Positions 14,219-23,414 are shown, counted from the stretch's first letter. The stretch is DNA of 64,000 nt from Nocardioides luteus (GCF_015752315.1 NZ_JADOVJ010000001.1:806001-870000); one strand, 5' to 3'. Notes: generated from the sequence alone by a model not told the origin. Program-made: numbers and translations.

Positions 14219-15232
14219 TCAGCTCACCGTCTTGCCCGTGAGGACCTCAGGATTCCGAGCCAGCCAGTCCTCCACCTCGTCCTCCCGCACAGCCGCCCAG
14301 AGGCGCCGGCCCTTGCGCGCATCGAGGTGGACGACGCTCTGCGCACCCTCCCTGCCCAGGCCGGCCACCGGAGCGGTGAAGAAGGTCAGGTCCTCGGAAG
14401 GCATCCGGGCGAGATCGAGGGCGAGGCCGCGCAGGTCGCCGCCGGAGAAGCCGGAGTCGACGGTGAGGTGGCGGGTGATGATGTCGAGGAGGTCGTAGGC
14501 CTTCTTGGGGTCCTTCGGGTCGACGCTCTGCCGCAGGCCGCGGAGGATGGAGCGCAGGACGTACTGCTGGCGCTTCACCCGATCGAGGTCGCCGCCGGGG
14601 AGGCCGTAGCGCTGGCGTACGTAGAGCAGGGCCTCCTCGCCCGTGAGCAGGTGCTTGCCCTTGGTCCAGGTGCGGTGGCGCGCGGAGTCGTGGACGGTCT
14701 CGGGGATGTAGACCTCGACGCCGCCGAGGAGGTCGCCGATCTCCTCGAAGCCGGCCCAGTCGACCCAGGCGACATGGTCGATGCGTACGCCGGTGAGCTT
14801 CTCGATGGTCTGCACGCTGAGTCGTGGCCCACCCTGGGAGAAGGCGGCGTTGACCTTGGCCTTGCCGTGGCCGGGGATCCGCACCCAGGCGTCGCGCGGG
14901 ATCGAGACGACCGAGGCCGAGCGGCGGTCCGCGCTGAGGTGGAGCAGCATCATCGTGTCGGCACGCTGCTCGCCGGGGGTCCACGACGCGGTGGCCTCGC
15001 TGCCGGTGGTGGCCTCGCCGCCGGTGCGACCGTCGGTGCCGAGCAGCAGGATGTTCATCGCGCCCGCGGCGTCGGTGGCGGGCTCCGGGCGCTCCTCGAG
15101 CCCGCTGAAGACGTCGACGGTCCGGACCTGGTCGTCGAGGCGGTGGGCGAGGTACCAGCCGGTGCCGGTGACGGCCCCGACGAGAACGACGAACGCGATC
15201 CCGACGCCGAGCCAGATGCGCGACTTCTTCAT
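14219..15232 (-). CDS. LytR-CpsA-Psr (LCP) family protein 1
   Basis: A 337-residue LCP protein: short cytoplasmic N-terminus, one membrane helix (residues ~7-27) and an extracytoplasmic LCP domain with ILLLGTDGR, RADTMMLLHLS, SIPRDAWVRIPG, KVNAAFSQGGP and LYVRQRYGLPGGDLDRVKRQ. LCP enzymes move polyprenyl-linked glycopolymers onto peptidoglycan. The conserved Asp and Arg residues that bind the pyrophosphate are present. Start ATG 15232 has GAGGA upstream (GAGGACGGCCATG). It is one of three LCP paralogues in the window. Confidence 0.93.
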   Translation of the reverse strand: MKKSRIWLGVGIAFVVLVGAVTGTGWYLAHRLDDQVRTVDVFSGLEERPEPATDAAGAMNILLLGTDGRTGGEATTGSEATASWTPGEQRADTMMLLHLSADRRSASVVSIPRDAWVRIPGHGKAKVNAAFSQGGPRLSVQTIEKLTGVRIDHVAWVDWAGFEEIGDLLGGVEVYIPETVHDSARHRTWTKGKHLLTGEEALLYVRQRYGLPGGDLDRVKRQQYVLRSILRGLRQSVDPKDPKKAYDLLDIITRHLTVDSGFSGGDLRGLALDLARMPSEDLTFFTAPVAGLGREGAQSVVHLDARKGRRLWAAVREDEVEDWLARNPEVLTGKTVS

Positions 15233-15280
15233 GGCCGTCCTCAGGTGTGGGGGTCGAGGGCGCCTAGAGGCTAGTGGTCG

Positions 15281-17686
15281 CTACTCGCGGTCGTCGAAGT
15301 GGTCCTCCCAGGAACGCCGCAGGATCGTCGGTACGCCGTCGGCCAGCGCTGCTCGCAGCGCATCGAGCTGGCCGGCGTCGAGAGCGATCCGCGGGAAGGC
15401 GCGGCCGACCTCGAGGGCGAAGGCCTGGCCACGGGTGGCCAGCTTCGGCGCCTCGGCGAGATAGGCGGCGACGTAGGGACGCAGCAGGTGGGCCTGCTCC
15501 GCGATCCACATCCCCGACGCCAGCGCACCGAAGCGGCGGTTGTCGACCCCGGGGGCGAGCATCGCCTCCCAGGCGGCGTCCTTCGCGATCGTCGAAGGTC
15601 GCGCGGCGAGGGCGCGAAGCGCCCCGAGGTCTCCCTCGACGGTGCCGTCGCGGTCGCGCTCGGCGGCGATGAAGCGCGCGTCGGCCTCACCGAGCGCGGC
15701 GAGGCGCGCGACCGCCTCCCAGCGGGTGGTCGGCAGCAGCGCGATCCCGGTGGCGACCTTGTCGGCGTCGAGCCAGCCGCGCAGCAACCCGGCGTCGGCG
15801 CTGGTCGCGGCCAGCGCGGTGGCCCAGGCCAGGGCGCGCTGCTCGTCGTCCTCGGAGGCCTTCAGGCCCGCGGCGGCCGCGGTGGCGACCCGCGCCACCG
15901 CACCGGCGGCGCGCGAGGCAGGCACCCGATGCGGGATCACCACGGACCTGGCCTCCGAGAGCACGCCCTCGATGATGTCCGCTCGGCTCTCTGCGGGCAG
16001 ATGGGTCTCGACCAGGTCGAGGAACTCGTCGGCGGAGAGGTCGCGCGAGCGCACCTGGAGAGCGGCGGAGGACCAGAGCACGGCGCGCACGAGCGGGTCC
16101 TCGACCCGGGACAGCCCGTCGGAGAGCGCCTCCCACGACTCCGGGTCGAGCCGGAGCGCGGCGAAGGTCTCGCCACCGGCGTTGGGCACGACGACATGGC
16201 CGGCGAGCTCCGGCAGCGGCATCGGGTCGGCACCGAGCTCCACCCGCCGGCGTCCGACGAGCCGGAGCGAGGAGTCGTAGCCGGCGACCGTGAACGCGTG
16301 CGGCCTGTTTCCCTCGCGCACCAGGACCGGTACGTCGCCGTCGCGCCGCACCGACACGGTGTCGAAGCCCGGCTGCCGCAGCCAGGCCTCCACCCAGCCG
16401 CGTATGTCCTTCGACGAGGTCTCCGCGAGCGACTCGACGAAGTCGGCCAGGGTGGCGTTGGCGAAGCGGAAGCGGGTCAGGTGACGGTTGACCCCGGCCA
16501 TGAACTCCTCGTCGCCGAGCCAGAACGCGAGCTGCACGAGGCAGGCGCCGCCCTTGGCGTAGGAGATCCCGTCGAAGATGGTGGCGGCGGTGTCCACGTC
16601 CGGTACGTCCTCGGCCAGCGGGGCCACCGGATGGGTGGAGCGGCGCGCGTCGGAGCGGTAGCCCCACGGCTTGCTGCGGATCTCCACCTCGACCCGTAGG
16701 TCCGAGAAGCCGGCACCCGCCTCGGCGACCCGGTAGCCCATGTAGTCGGCGAACGACTCCTGCAGCCAGGTGTCCTCCCACCAGGTCATCGTCATCGAGT
16801 CGCCGAACCACATGTGGGACATCTCGTGGGCGATGATCACCGCGCGGATCGCGCGCTGGGCGTCGGTGATCGCGCCGCGCGGCAGCAGCTCGTCGCGGTA
16901 GGTCACGCACCCCGGCATCTCCTGCGCACCCCAGTTGAGCCCGGGCACGAAGACCTGGTCGTAGGAGTCGAAGGGGTAGGGCTCGTCGATGAGATCGGCG
17001 TAGTGGGCGTAGCACGCCTCGGTCGTACGCCGCAGCTCCTCCGCGTCCCGGTCGAGCTCGGTCGCCAGCGACCGCCGGGCGTGCCAGCCGAAGTCGAGCC
17101 CCGCGTGTGACCAGCGCACCGAGTGCCACGGGCCGGCGGCGACCACCAGCAGCGCCGGCGGGATCGGGGGAGTGGCCGCGAAGACCCAGCGGCCGGCGTC
17201 GTGCGAGACGACGGCCCCGTTGGCGAGGACGGTGTCGGCCGGGTCGGCGGTGACCGCGACCGAGAACGACGCCTTGAGATCGTTCTGGTCGAAGCAGGCG
17301 AAGACCTTCGAGGCGTTGTCCATGCCCAGGTAGGCCGACACGTAGCGCGACCCGTCGACGGGATCGGTGAACGTGTGCATCCCGTCGCCGTCGGTCGTGA
17401 ACGGCAGCGTCGCGGTCACCTCCACCTCGTTGACCGCCTCCTCGGACAGCCCGGTCAGACCCACCCGCGCACCGTCGTACGCAGCCTCGACCGCCTCCCC
17501 GTTGACGACCAGCGACACCGAGAGCGCGCCCTTCAGGTCCAGGAACGTCTCGGTCGCCGTGGAGGCGAACCGGACCCGGCTGTGGCTCCGAAAGGTCTCG
17601 AGGCCGGTGAGGTCGAGATCGAGGGTGTAGGAGACGGAGCTGATCACGCCGGCCCGCGCGCGGGCCTCGTCGAGTGTGAGGGACAC
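15281..17686 (-). CDS. pepN: Aminopeptidase N, M1 family zinc metallopeptidase
   Basis: An 801-residue cytoplasmic M1 aminopeptidase that removes N-terminal residues from peptides. The zinc site is intact: HEMSH followed 18 residues later by the Glu of LQESFADY. The exopeptidase motif normally written GAMEN reads GAQEM here (LNWGAQEMPG), keeping the Glu that binds the free amino terminus but changing its neighbours. A C-terminal ERAP-like helical domain follows (~from residue 520). GTG 17686 matches the family N-terminus and lies seven bases after TACGTT on the minus strand, so the message is probably leaderless. Confidence 0.95.
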   Translation of the reverse strand: MSLTLDEARARAGVISSVSYTLDLDLTGLETFRSHSRVRFASTATETFLDLKGALSVSLVVNGEAVEAAYDGARVGLTGLSEEAVNEVEVTATLPFTTDGDGMHTFTDPVDGSRYVSAYLGMDNASKVFACFDQNDLKASFSVAVTADPADTVLANGAVVSHDAGRWVFAATPPIPPALLVVAAGPWHSVRWSHAGLDFGWHARRSLATELDRDAEELRRTTEACYAHYADLIDEPYPFDSYDQVFVPGLNWGAQEMPGCVTYRDELLPRGAITDAQRAIRAVIIAHEMSHMWFGDSMTMTWWEDTWLQESFADYMGYRVAEAGAGFSDLRVEVEIRSKPWGYRSDARRSTHPVAPLAEDVPDVDTAATIFDGISYAKGGACLVQLAFWLGDEEFMAGVNRHLTRFRFANATLADFVESLAETSSKDIRGWVEAWLRQPGFDTVSVRRDGDVPVLVREGNRPHAFTVAGYDSSLRLVGRRRVELGADPMPLPELAGHVVVPNAGGETFAALRLDPESWEALSDGLSRVEDPLVRAVLWSSAALQVRSRDLSADEFLDLVETHLPAESRADIIEGVLSEARSVVIPHRVPASRAAGAVARVATAAAAGLKASEDDEQRALAWATALAATSADAGLLRGWLDADKVATGIALLPTTRWEAVARLAALGEADARFIAAERDRDGTVEGDLGALRALAARPSTIAKDAAWEAMLAPGVDNRRFGALASGMWIAEQAHLLRPYVAAYLAEAPKLATRGQAFALEVGRAFPRIALDAGQLDALRAALADGVPTILRRSWEDHFDDRE

Positions 17687-17693
17687 GACCTCC

Positions 17694-17699
17694 AACGTA
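17694..17699 (-). promoter_or_regulatory. Leaderless -10 box TACGTT for pepN
   Basis: On the minus strand TACGTT ends seven bases before GTG 17686. The GGAGG that overlaps this gap is only two bases from the GTG, too close for a normal ribosome binding site, so leaderless initiation fits better. Confidence 0.5.
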
Positions 17700-17752
17700 C
17701 GTCCTCGCAGGTCAGCACGCGCGCGCATTTCGCTGTGAGCGTGATCCGGGGA

Positions 17753-17758
17753 TAGTCT
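17753..17758 (+). promoter_or_regulatory. Candidate -10 box TAGTCT for rplY
   Basis: TAGTCT lies ~150 bases before the rplY start and would give a long structured 5' leader. No convincing -35 element was seen. Confidence 0.4.
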
Positions 17759-17829
17759 GTGGCAGTTGCCTCGGCGAGGGAGCGCCTCGCGCTCCGTGAT
17801 CGACAAGGTGGACGTCTCCTCAAAGGGAC

Positions 17830-17850
17830 GCCGTGCCTTCGTCGCACGGC
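17830..17850 (+). promoter_or_regulatory. Stem-loop in the rplY leader
   Basis: GCCGTGC and GCACGGC form a perfect seven-base-pair stem around a seven-base loop, ~60 bases before the rplY start. A leader of this length with a stable hairpin is compatible with autoregulation of L25, but this is inference. Confidence 0.4.
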
Positions 17851-17909
17851 CTTCGTTGGACCAGCCGGGCGCCATTGACGTCAGCACCACTCATCGAGGA
17901 GTTCAACGC

Positions 17910-18536
17910 ATGTCCAGCGAGAAGATCGTCGCCGAGAAGCGCACCGAGTTCGGCAAGGGTGCCGCTCGCCGCATCCGCCGTGAGAACAAGATTCCGGCGG
18001 TCGTCTACGGCCACGGCGCCGACCCGATCCACCTGACCCTGCCGGGCCACGCCACCATGATGGCGCTCAAGCACCACGGTGCCAACGCGCTGCTGGAGCT
18101 GGACATCGACGGCAAGAAGCAGCTCGCCCTGACCAAGCAGGTCCAGGTCGACGACGTCCGCCGTGTCATCGAGCACGTCGACTTCGTCGCCGTCCGCGCG
18201 GGCGAGAAGGTCACCGTCGACATCGTCGTCAACGTCGTGGGCGACGCCGCCTCCGGCACCATGGTCGTCACCGACGCCAACACCCTGACCGTCGAGGCCG
18301 AGGCCACCCACGTGCCGGAGAGCCTCGAGATCAGCATCGAGGGCCTCGAGATCGGCACCCAGATCCTGGCCGGCCAGGTCGAGCTGCCCAAGGGCACCAC
18401 CCTGGTGACCGACCCGGAGACCCTGGTCGTCAACATCACCGAGGCCCGCACCATCGAGGAGCCCGTCGCCGACGAGGCCGCCGAGGGTGAGACCGCTGAG
18501 GCCGCCGAGGCCGCTGAGGCCGCCGACGCCGAGTGA
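17910..18536 (+). CDS. rplY: Ribosomal protein L25/general stress protein Ctc
   Basis: A 208-residue protein of the L25/Ctc family, which binds 5S rRNA in the large subunit. The N-terminal 5S-binding domain shows [20 protein letters not shown] and VVYGHG; the second beta domain (TL5-like) follows with [14 protein letters not shown]. The tail is a repetitive acidic stretch of Glu and Ala encoded by short direct repeats. ATG 17910 has GAGGAG eight bases upstream. Its stop overlaps the start of pth by four bases (GTGA), which couples the two genes. Confidence 0.96.
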   Translation: MSSEKIVAEKRTEFGKGAARRIRRENKIPAVVYGHGADPIHLTLPGHATMMALKHHGANALLELDIDGKKQLALTKQVQVDDVRRVIEHVDFVAVRAGEKVTVDIVVNVVGDAASGTMVVTDANTLTVEAEATHVPESLEISIEGLEIGTQILAGQVELPKGTTLVTDPETLVVNITEARTIEEPVADEAAEGETAEAAEAAEAADAE

Positions 18537-19144
18537 CCTCGGACTTGATGACCGACGGCGTCTGGCTGGTCGTCGGCCTGGGCAACCCTGGGCCGACGTA
18601 CGCCGGACACCGTCACAACATCGGCTACCTCGTCACCGACGAGCTGGCCAACCGGCTGGGCAGCAAGTGGCGTGCCCACAAGTCCGGCCGTGCTGACGTC
18701 GTGGAAGGGCGCCTCCGGGGTACGACCCCGGGGGTGCCCGGCCCGCGCGTCGTGCTCGCCCGTTCCCGGACCTACATGAACGAGTCCGGCGGGCCGGTCA
18801 AGGCGCTGGCGACCTTCTACAAGGTCCAGCCCGACCACGTGATCGCCATCCATGACGAGCTCGACATCGCCTTCGACACGATGCGGGTCAAGCTGGGCGG
18901 CGGCGACAACGGCCACAACGGCCTCAAGTCGATGCGGTCCTCTCTCGGGACCGGCGACTTCCACCGGGTGCGCGTCGGCATCGGCCGCCCGCCCGGGCGT
19001 CAGGAGGTGCACGACTTCGTGCTCTCCAACTTCTCCACCACCGAGCGCAAGGTGCTGCCGTTCGTGGTCGACACGGCCGCCGACGCCATCGAGACGCTGA
19101 TCACCGAGGGCCTGGAGAAGACCCAGCAGCGGTTCAACTCCTAG
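18533..19144 (+). CDS. pth: Peptidyl-tRNA hydrolase
   Basis: A protein of 203 residues from GTG 18533, or 198 from ATG 18548, that releases peptides from stalled peptidyl-tRNA. Family signatures are all present: [20 protein letters not shown] with the catalytic His, [18 protein letters not shown] and [12 protein letters not shown]. The rplY-pth pair is widespread in bacteria. GTG 18533 overlaps the rplY stop and needs no separate ribosome binding site; neither candidate has a good one. Confidence 0.97.
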   Translation: MTSDLMTDGVWLVVGLGNPGPTYAGHRHNIGYLVTDELANRLGSKWRAHKSGRADVVEGRLRGTTPGVPGPRVVLARSRTYMNESGGPVKALATFYKVQPDHVIAIHDELDIAFDTMRVKLGGGDNGHNGLKSMRSSLGTGDFHRVRVGIGRPPGRQEVHDFVLSNFSTTERKVLPFVVDTAADAIETLITEGLEKTQQRFNS

Positions 19145-19146
19145 GG

Positions 19147-19809
19147 TCAGCTCCTGGGCGGCCGCAGAAACCGGTCGTACGCCGCGACCGCGGCCAGTTG
19201 CGAGCCGACGCCGAACTTGCGCAGGATCGACTTCACCTGGGTCCGCACCGTCGTCTGTGCCACCCCGAAGCGGTCCGCGATCTGGGCGACGGGCGTGCCG
19301 GCGTAGAGCAGCTCGAGCACCTCGTGCTCGCGTGCGGTCAGCGAGCCGACGAGGCGGCGCATCCGTGCCAGCCCGTCCCGCATCAGGTGCCACTGCGCGA
19401 CCAGACCCTCGACCTCCGCCGGGGAGTGCCCCTGGCGGCCTTCCGCGGCGTCGCGCAGGGAGTCCTCGATCCTGTCCGAGTCGGTGTCGGCGGGCAGCAC
19501 CTCCACCGCGCCGGCCTCGATCAGCGCACCCCACAGCCCGCCGCGCGGAGCGGTGGTGAGCGCGACCCCCGGCAGGCGTACGCCACGCACGAGCGCGCAC
19601 ACCCGGTCGAGCTGCGCCCACTCGTCGATGTCGGTGACCACCAGCCAGGCGGCGGGGTCACCGACGAGGAGCTCGGCCGGGTCGGCGTCGGTGGCAGCGG
19701 TCGCCGTCACGATGATGCCGCGCTCGTCGAGCGTGACCCTCACCGCGTCGATGGTCATCGTCTCGTCGGCCGAGACGGCGACCCTGAGTCGTACGGTCGA
19801 GCCTGCCAT
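19147..19809 (-). CDS. LuxR-type regulator with pseudo-receiver domain
   Basis: A 220-residue protein. Residues ~150-215 are a LuxR/GerE helix-turn-helix (LTAREHEVLELLYAGTPVAQ, then TVRTQVKSILRKFGV). The first ~115 residues look like a receiver fold, but the usual acidic pair is absent and only an isolated VVTDIDEW remains, so it is probably a pseudo-receiver. Its HTH closely resembles that of the response regulator at 21153-21845, suggesting duplication. It is divergent from the histidine kinase gene across a 370-bp region rich in inverted repeats. Confidence 0.85.
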   Translation of the reverse strand: MAGSTVRLRVAVSADETMTIDAVRVTLDERGIIVTATAATDADPAELLVGDPAAWLVVTDIDEWAQLDRVCALVRGVRLPGVALTTAPRGGLWGALIEAGAVEVLPADTDSDRIEDSLRDAAEGRQGHSPAEVEGLVAQWHLMRDGLARMRRLVGSLTAREHEVLELLYAGTPVAQIADRFGVAQTTVRTQVKSILRKFGVGSQLAAVAAYDRFLRPPRS

Positions 19810-20179
19810 GTCTGGTGCGCCGTTCGGTCGTCTCGGGGGCCCTGCCAGATATCCCTGGGGGTATCAGTAGTCTGGTGGGTCACAGCCAGGGATCAGAAAC
19901 CTGTTCTACAGTGCCCCAAGTTTGGGGATGACCTGGGACAACGCTTCCCGCACTGTAGATTGCGGACGACCTCGGAAATCTTTGACTCCTCAATTCTCGG
20001 TATTGCCCCGAAATGCGGTCGCGCGGCGATAACGTGCTGATTACGTTTCCTTCAGCGAAGGAATCGGTCACAACATTCAAATTGGGACGGCCCGACAACT
20101 CGGGCTGGGGGAGAAGGGCCCGACAACGGCCCGCTTCGGGGACTCACACCTCACTGGCCGACCCGTCATGGGGAGCAGT
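19810..20179. other. Intergenic region with nested inverted repeats and lower GC
   Basis: This region lies between the divergent LuxR and histidine kinase genes. CTACAGTGC (19906-19914) and GCACTGTAG (19950-19958) are exact inverted arms; inside them CCCCAAGTTTGGGG (19914-19927) is itself a palindrome. TTCCTTC-AGC-GAAGGAA is another perfect one (20047-20063). TAACGT at 20030-20035 is a possible -10 box for the kinase. The stretch 19970-20095 is distinctly less GC-rich than its neighbours. No gene is seen. Confidence 0.6.
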
Positions 20180-21172
20180 ATGTCTACGTCCATTTTCAAG
20201 CGGATCAACTCGGGCTGGCTAGGCACCGCCTACGCAACCACGACTGCCGTCTTCATCGGCGTCCAGAGCTTTCTCATCGCCGTCCTCCAGGGCCCCTGGG
20301 TCTCCTTCCACTCCCACGGAGCGGTCCTCTGGATCCTCCTCACGGTGATCGTCGTCGCCACCTCGCTGGCGGCATCCGCGGGCCTGGTGCACGGCGCCGT
20401 ACGCATCTACCGGCGCGTGTGCGCTGCGGAGGCGAAGGCGGCCGACGAGATCTACCTCGACCTGCTCAGCGCGCGGGAGACGCAGCGTCTCCAGCGGGCC
20501 CGGATGCACGAGGTGACCTCGACCCTCGCCGGCGTCCGCTCGGCCAGCGAGCTGCTGTGCAACTCCGAGACGCTCGACCCCGAGCGCCGGGTAGCGATGC
20601 TGACCATGATGGGCAGCGAGCTCAGGCGTCTGGAGCGTCTCGTCCGGGCACAGCGCGGCGGCGCCGACACGATGCCGGTCGACAACGGCGTGATCGACGT
20701 CGACGCGGTGATCCACAACCTCGCCCTGGCCCACGAGGCCAGTGGCACCACGGTCGTCCACCATCGCAGCAACGCGCTCGCCACCGGCAGCTCGGACGCG
20801 GCGGCGGAGATCGTCAACATTCTTCTCGACAACGCGGCCAAGCACGGCTCCGGCGCTGTCGAGGTCGTGGTCCGGCACGAGCCGGGCGAGTCGGGCCAGA
20901 TGGTCGTGATCGAGGTCTCCGACGACGGTGCCGGGGTGGCCCCCGAGGTGCGCGACCGGATCTTCGAGTGGGGTGTCCGTGGCCCGGACTCGGCCGGCCA
21001 GGGGATCGGGCTCAACGAAGCCTGCACCCTCGCCGAGCGGATGGGCGGATCGCTCCGCCTCGCCGCCTCGGACCGTACGACCTTCGTGGTCACCCTTCCC
21101 AGTGCAGTGATCGAACGCTCCGAGGTCGGAGCAGAGAACGAAGGTGCCTCCGATGGCGTTGTCGCCGCGTAG
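20180..21172 (+). CDS. Membrane histidine kinase
   Basis: A 330-residue sensor kinase. Two membrane helices (residues ~12-35 and ~48-75) enclose a very short external loop, so it may sense the membrane itself. A dimerisation helix follows with RMHEVTSTLAGVRSASELL, whose His is the probable phospho-acceptor, then a HATPase with EIVNILLDNAAKHG, SDDGAGVAPEVRDRIF and GQGIGLNEA. ATG 20180 has GGGGAG five bases upstream; ATG 20168 is in frame but has none. It overlaps the response regulator gene by 20 bases, so the two form a pair. Confidence 0.88.
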   Translation: MSTSIFKRINSGWLGTAYATTTAVFIGVQSFLIAVLQGPWVSFHSHGAVLWILLTVIVVATSLAASAGLVHGAVRIYRRVCAAEAKAADEIYLDLLSARETQRLQRARMHEVTSTLAGVRSASELLCNSETLDPERRVAMLTMMGSELRRLERLVRAQRGGADTMPVDNGVIDVDAVIHNLALAHEASGTTVVHHRSNALATGSSDAAAEIVNILLDNAAKHGSGAVEVVVRHEPGESGQMVVIEVSDDGAGVAPEVRDRIFEWGVRGPDSAGQGIGLNEACTLAERMGGSLRLAASDRTTFVVTLPSAVIERSEVGAENEGASDGVVAA

Positions 21173-21845
21173 CCAGTACCGAGTCGTCATCGTCGAGGAC
21201 CACGTCCTCTTCGCCGAGTCGCTCGAGCTCGCCGTCTCGATGGAGGGTTACGACGTACGCCGCATCCCGATGCCCAGCGAGCCCGTCTCCACCGCCACGA
21301 TGGTCTCCGTCGTGCTCCGCAACAAGCCGAAGGTCGTGCTCCTCGACCTCGACCTCGGGCGCTACGGCGACGGCGTACGCCTCATCGAGCCGCTCGCCAA
21401 GGCCGGCGTCGACGTGGTCGTCGTGACGGGCGCGATCGAGGAGGCGCGCTGGGGGCAGGCGCTGCGCAACGGTGCCCGCACGGTGCTGTCCAAGTCCCGC
21501 CCGCTCGGCGAGATCCTGGGCACCGTCAGGCGGCTCTACCAGGGCGCCTGCGTGCTCGCGGTCAGCGACCGCGAGCGGCTGATCAGGATCTGGTTCGAGC
21601 GCCAGCACGAGGTCGCCGAGCTGAGCCGCCGCATCGAGCTGCTCACCAAGCGTGAGTCGCAGGTGCTCGGCCACCTGATGCTCGGCCGCACCGTCCACGA
21701 GATCGCCGTCATCGGCGTCGTCTCCGAGGCGACCGTGCGTACGCAGGTGAAGTCGATCCTGGCCAAGCTCCAGGTGACCTCCCAGATCGCCGCGGTCGGT
21801 CTCGCGCACCGTCTCGGCTGGCGATCGCCGCAGTCGCTGGAGTGA
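21153..21845 (+). CDS. NarL/LuxR-family response regulator
   Basis: A 230-residue regulator. The receiver domain has VVIVEDH, the phospho-acceptor in VVLLDLDLG and the Lys of LSKSRPL. The C-terminal LuxR-type HTH reads LTKRESQVLGHLMLGRTVHE then ATVRTQVKSILAKLQVTSQ. It is probably phosphorylated by the overlapping kinase. The sugar transferase gene follows after 140 bp and is a plausible target. ATG 21153 has GAAGG eight bases upstream; GTG 21144 is an alternative. Confidence 0.9.
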   Translation: MALSPRSQYRVVIVEDHVLFAESLELAVSMEGYDVRRIPMPSEPVSTATMVSVVLRNKPKVVLLDLDLGRYGDGVRLIEPLAKAGVDVVVVTGAIEEARWGQALRNGARTVLSKSRPLGEILGTVRRLYQGACVLAVSDRERLIRIWFERQHEVAELSRRIELLTKRESQVLGHLMLGRTVHEIAVIGVVSEATVRTQVKSILAKLQVTSQIAAVGLAHRLGWRSPQSLE

Positions 21846-21849
21846 CTCA

Positions 21850-21865
21850 ACTGGTCTGGACCAGT
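21850..21865. repeat. Perfect 16-bp palindrome after the response regulator gene
   Basis: ACTGGTCTGGACCAGT starts five bases after the stop codon at 21843-21845. With arms of seven bases and a two-base centre it could be an operator for the downstream sugar transferase gene or a weak transcript end; no T run follows. Confidence 0.45.
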
Positions 21866-21949
21866 GGGTTCCGGTTCCCTCATTTGGTCTAACCGGACCC
21901 CCATCGGCCCCCAACGATCGCTTCCGTCCCGCATTGTTCTGGCATGAAG

Positions 21950-21955
21950 TAGCGT
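21950..21955 (+). promoter_or_regulatory. Candidate -10 box TAGCGT for the sugar transferase gene
   Basis: TAGCGT would place the transcript start ~24 bases before ATG 21986, leaving room for the ribosome binding site GGGGGAG. No clear -35 box is present, as often with activator-dependent promoters. Confidence 0.4.
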
Positions 21956-21985
21956 TCGGGCGCCCAGCAGCCATGGGGGAGATGA

Positions 21986-23332
21986 ATGACGATAGAGCTG
22001 GCGTCGGTGGAGACAGTAGTCCCGCTCGACATCAACCGCCGGAGGGTGTCCGCCAAGGCACCCTCCCTTCGGTTGCAGGCCTCGATGCTCGACGGGCTGG
22101 CATTGATGGTCCTGGCGCCGCTTCTCGTGGGACAGGAGATCGCCAACGCGCTGGCGTGGGGGCTGGTCTGGGGTCTGGCCACCAGGATCACCGCGCCGAA
22201 GATCCTGCCCGGTGCTGAGCGCCTGCGGGCGACGGTCTCGGGGGTCTTCAAGGCGTTCATGGCGATGAGCATGGCCACCTGGCTGCTGGGTGCGGTGGTC
22301 GAGCTGCCGCAGGCGCAGCTGGTCGTGCAGACGATCCTCGGGCTGGTGACCGCGCTCGCGTTCCGGGTGGTCGGCTACATCTTCAGCTCCCGGCCGCGCA
22401 ACCCGCTGCGGGTCGTCGTGGTCGAGGCCGCCCATGACCACGGGGCGATCCCGGAGTGGACCCACCGGCTCAGCGGCGGCCTGATGGAGGCGGCGGCGGT
22501 CTGCCGCGCCGACGGGCTCTCCGGCGCGATCGCTTCGGTCGCACCCGATGCCGTGCTGGTCGTTCCCGGGCCCGACCTCGCCGGCCGCGAGATCCAGCGG
22601 CTGGCCTGGACGAGCGAGTCCTTCGGGCTCCCGCTGCTGGTCAGCACCCGGATGCAGGACGTCACCCCGCAGCGTACGGCCTCGATGCGGCTCGGCTCGA
22701 TGACCCTTCTCTACGTCGACGAGGCCCTGCGGGCCCGGCTGACCCGGGTCGCCAAGTACGTGTGGGAGTGGCTGGCCGCGGTGGCCGCCGTCGCCGTGCT
22801 CCTCCCGGTGTTCCTGGTCATGGCGGTCGTGATCAAGCTCGACTCGCAGGGGCCGGTCTTCTTCCGGCAGGTGCGCGTGGGCCGCAACGGCAAGCAGTTC
22901 CGGATCTGGAAGTTCCGCACCATGGTCGTCGACGCGGAGTCGCTGCTCCGCACCCTCGACCACCGGCCGGGACACGTGCTCTTCAAGCTCCGCGCTGACC
23001 CGCGGGTGACCCGGGTGGGGCGGGTGCTGCGGAAGTACTCCCTCGACGAGCTGCCCCAGCTGTTCAACATCGTGCTGGGCCAGATGTCGCTGGTGGGGCC
23101 GAGGCCTGGACTGCCCAGCGAGGTGGCGATGTACGATCGGGACGGCCATCGCCGACTCGCGGTTGCTCCCGGTCTGACCGGGCTGTGGCAGGTCTCGGGG
23201 CGTTCGGACCTCTCCTGGGAGGACACGGTCAGGCTCGACCTGGACTACGTCGACAACTGGACACTTCTGCGGGACTTCGGGATCGTCGTTCGTACGGTTA
23301 AAGCCGTTGTGCGTGGCTCTGGCGCCTACTAG
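21986..23332 (+). CDS. Polyprenyl-phosphate sugar-1-phosphate transferase (exopolysaccharide initiation)
   Basis: A 448-residue membrane protein. Four helices lie in the first ~135 residues, then a CoA-binding-like linker, a fifth membrane helix (~residues 255-282) and the C-terminal bacterial sugar transferase domain with FFRQVRVGRNGKQFRIWKFR, LRKYSLDELPQL, QMSLVGPRPGLP and LWQVSGRSDL. Enzymes of this family attach the first sugar phosphate to undecaprenyl phosphate. ATG 21986 follows GGGGGAG. No polymerase or flippase is next to it, so the polymer cannot be named; the control genes just upstream suggest regulated exopolysaccharide synthesis. Confidence 0.93.
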   Translation: MTIELASVETVVPLDINRRRVSAKAPSLRLQASMLDGLALMVLAPLLVGQEIANALAWGLVWGLATRITAPKILPGAERLRATVSGVFKAFMAMSMATWLLGAVVELPQAQLVVQTILGLVTALAFRVVGYIFSSRPRNPLRVVVVEAAHDHGAIPEWTHRLSGGLMEAAAVCRADGLSGAIASVAPDAVLVVPGPDLAGREIQRLAWTSESFGLPLLVSTRMQDVTPQRTASMRLGSMTLLYVDEALRARLTRVAKYVWEWLAAVAAVAVLLPVFLVMAVVIKLDSQGPVFFRQVRVGRNGKQFRIWKFRTMVVDAESLLRTLDHRPGHVLFKLRADPRVTRVGRVLRKYSLDELPQLFNIVLGQMSLVGPRPGLPSEVAMYDRDGHRRLAVAPGLTGLWQVSGRSDLSWEDTVRLDLDYVDNWTLLRDFGIVVRTVKAVVRGSGAY

Positions 23333-23414
23333 TGAGTGTCCCCTAAACTCCCAGGCCGTTGTGTGAGCAACCCAACACGAATGAACAACTGGATCCTCGA
23401 CGGGAACGTCCCCC

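Noticed and set aside
18005..19621. 538-codon minus frame across rplY, pth and beyond
   Set aside because: It is antisense to two universally conserved genes and has no recognisable domain.
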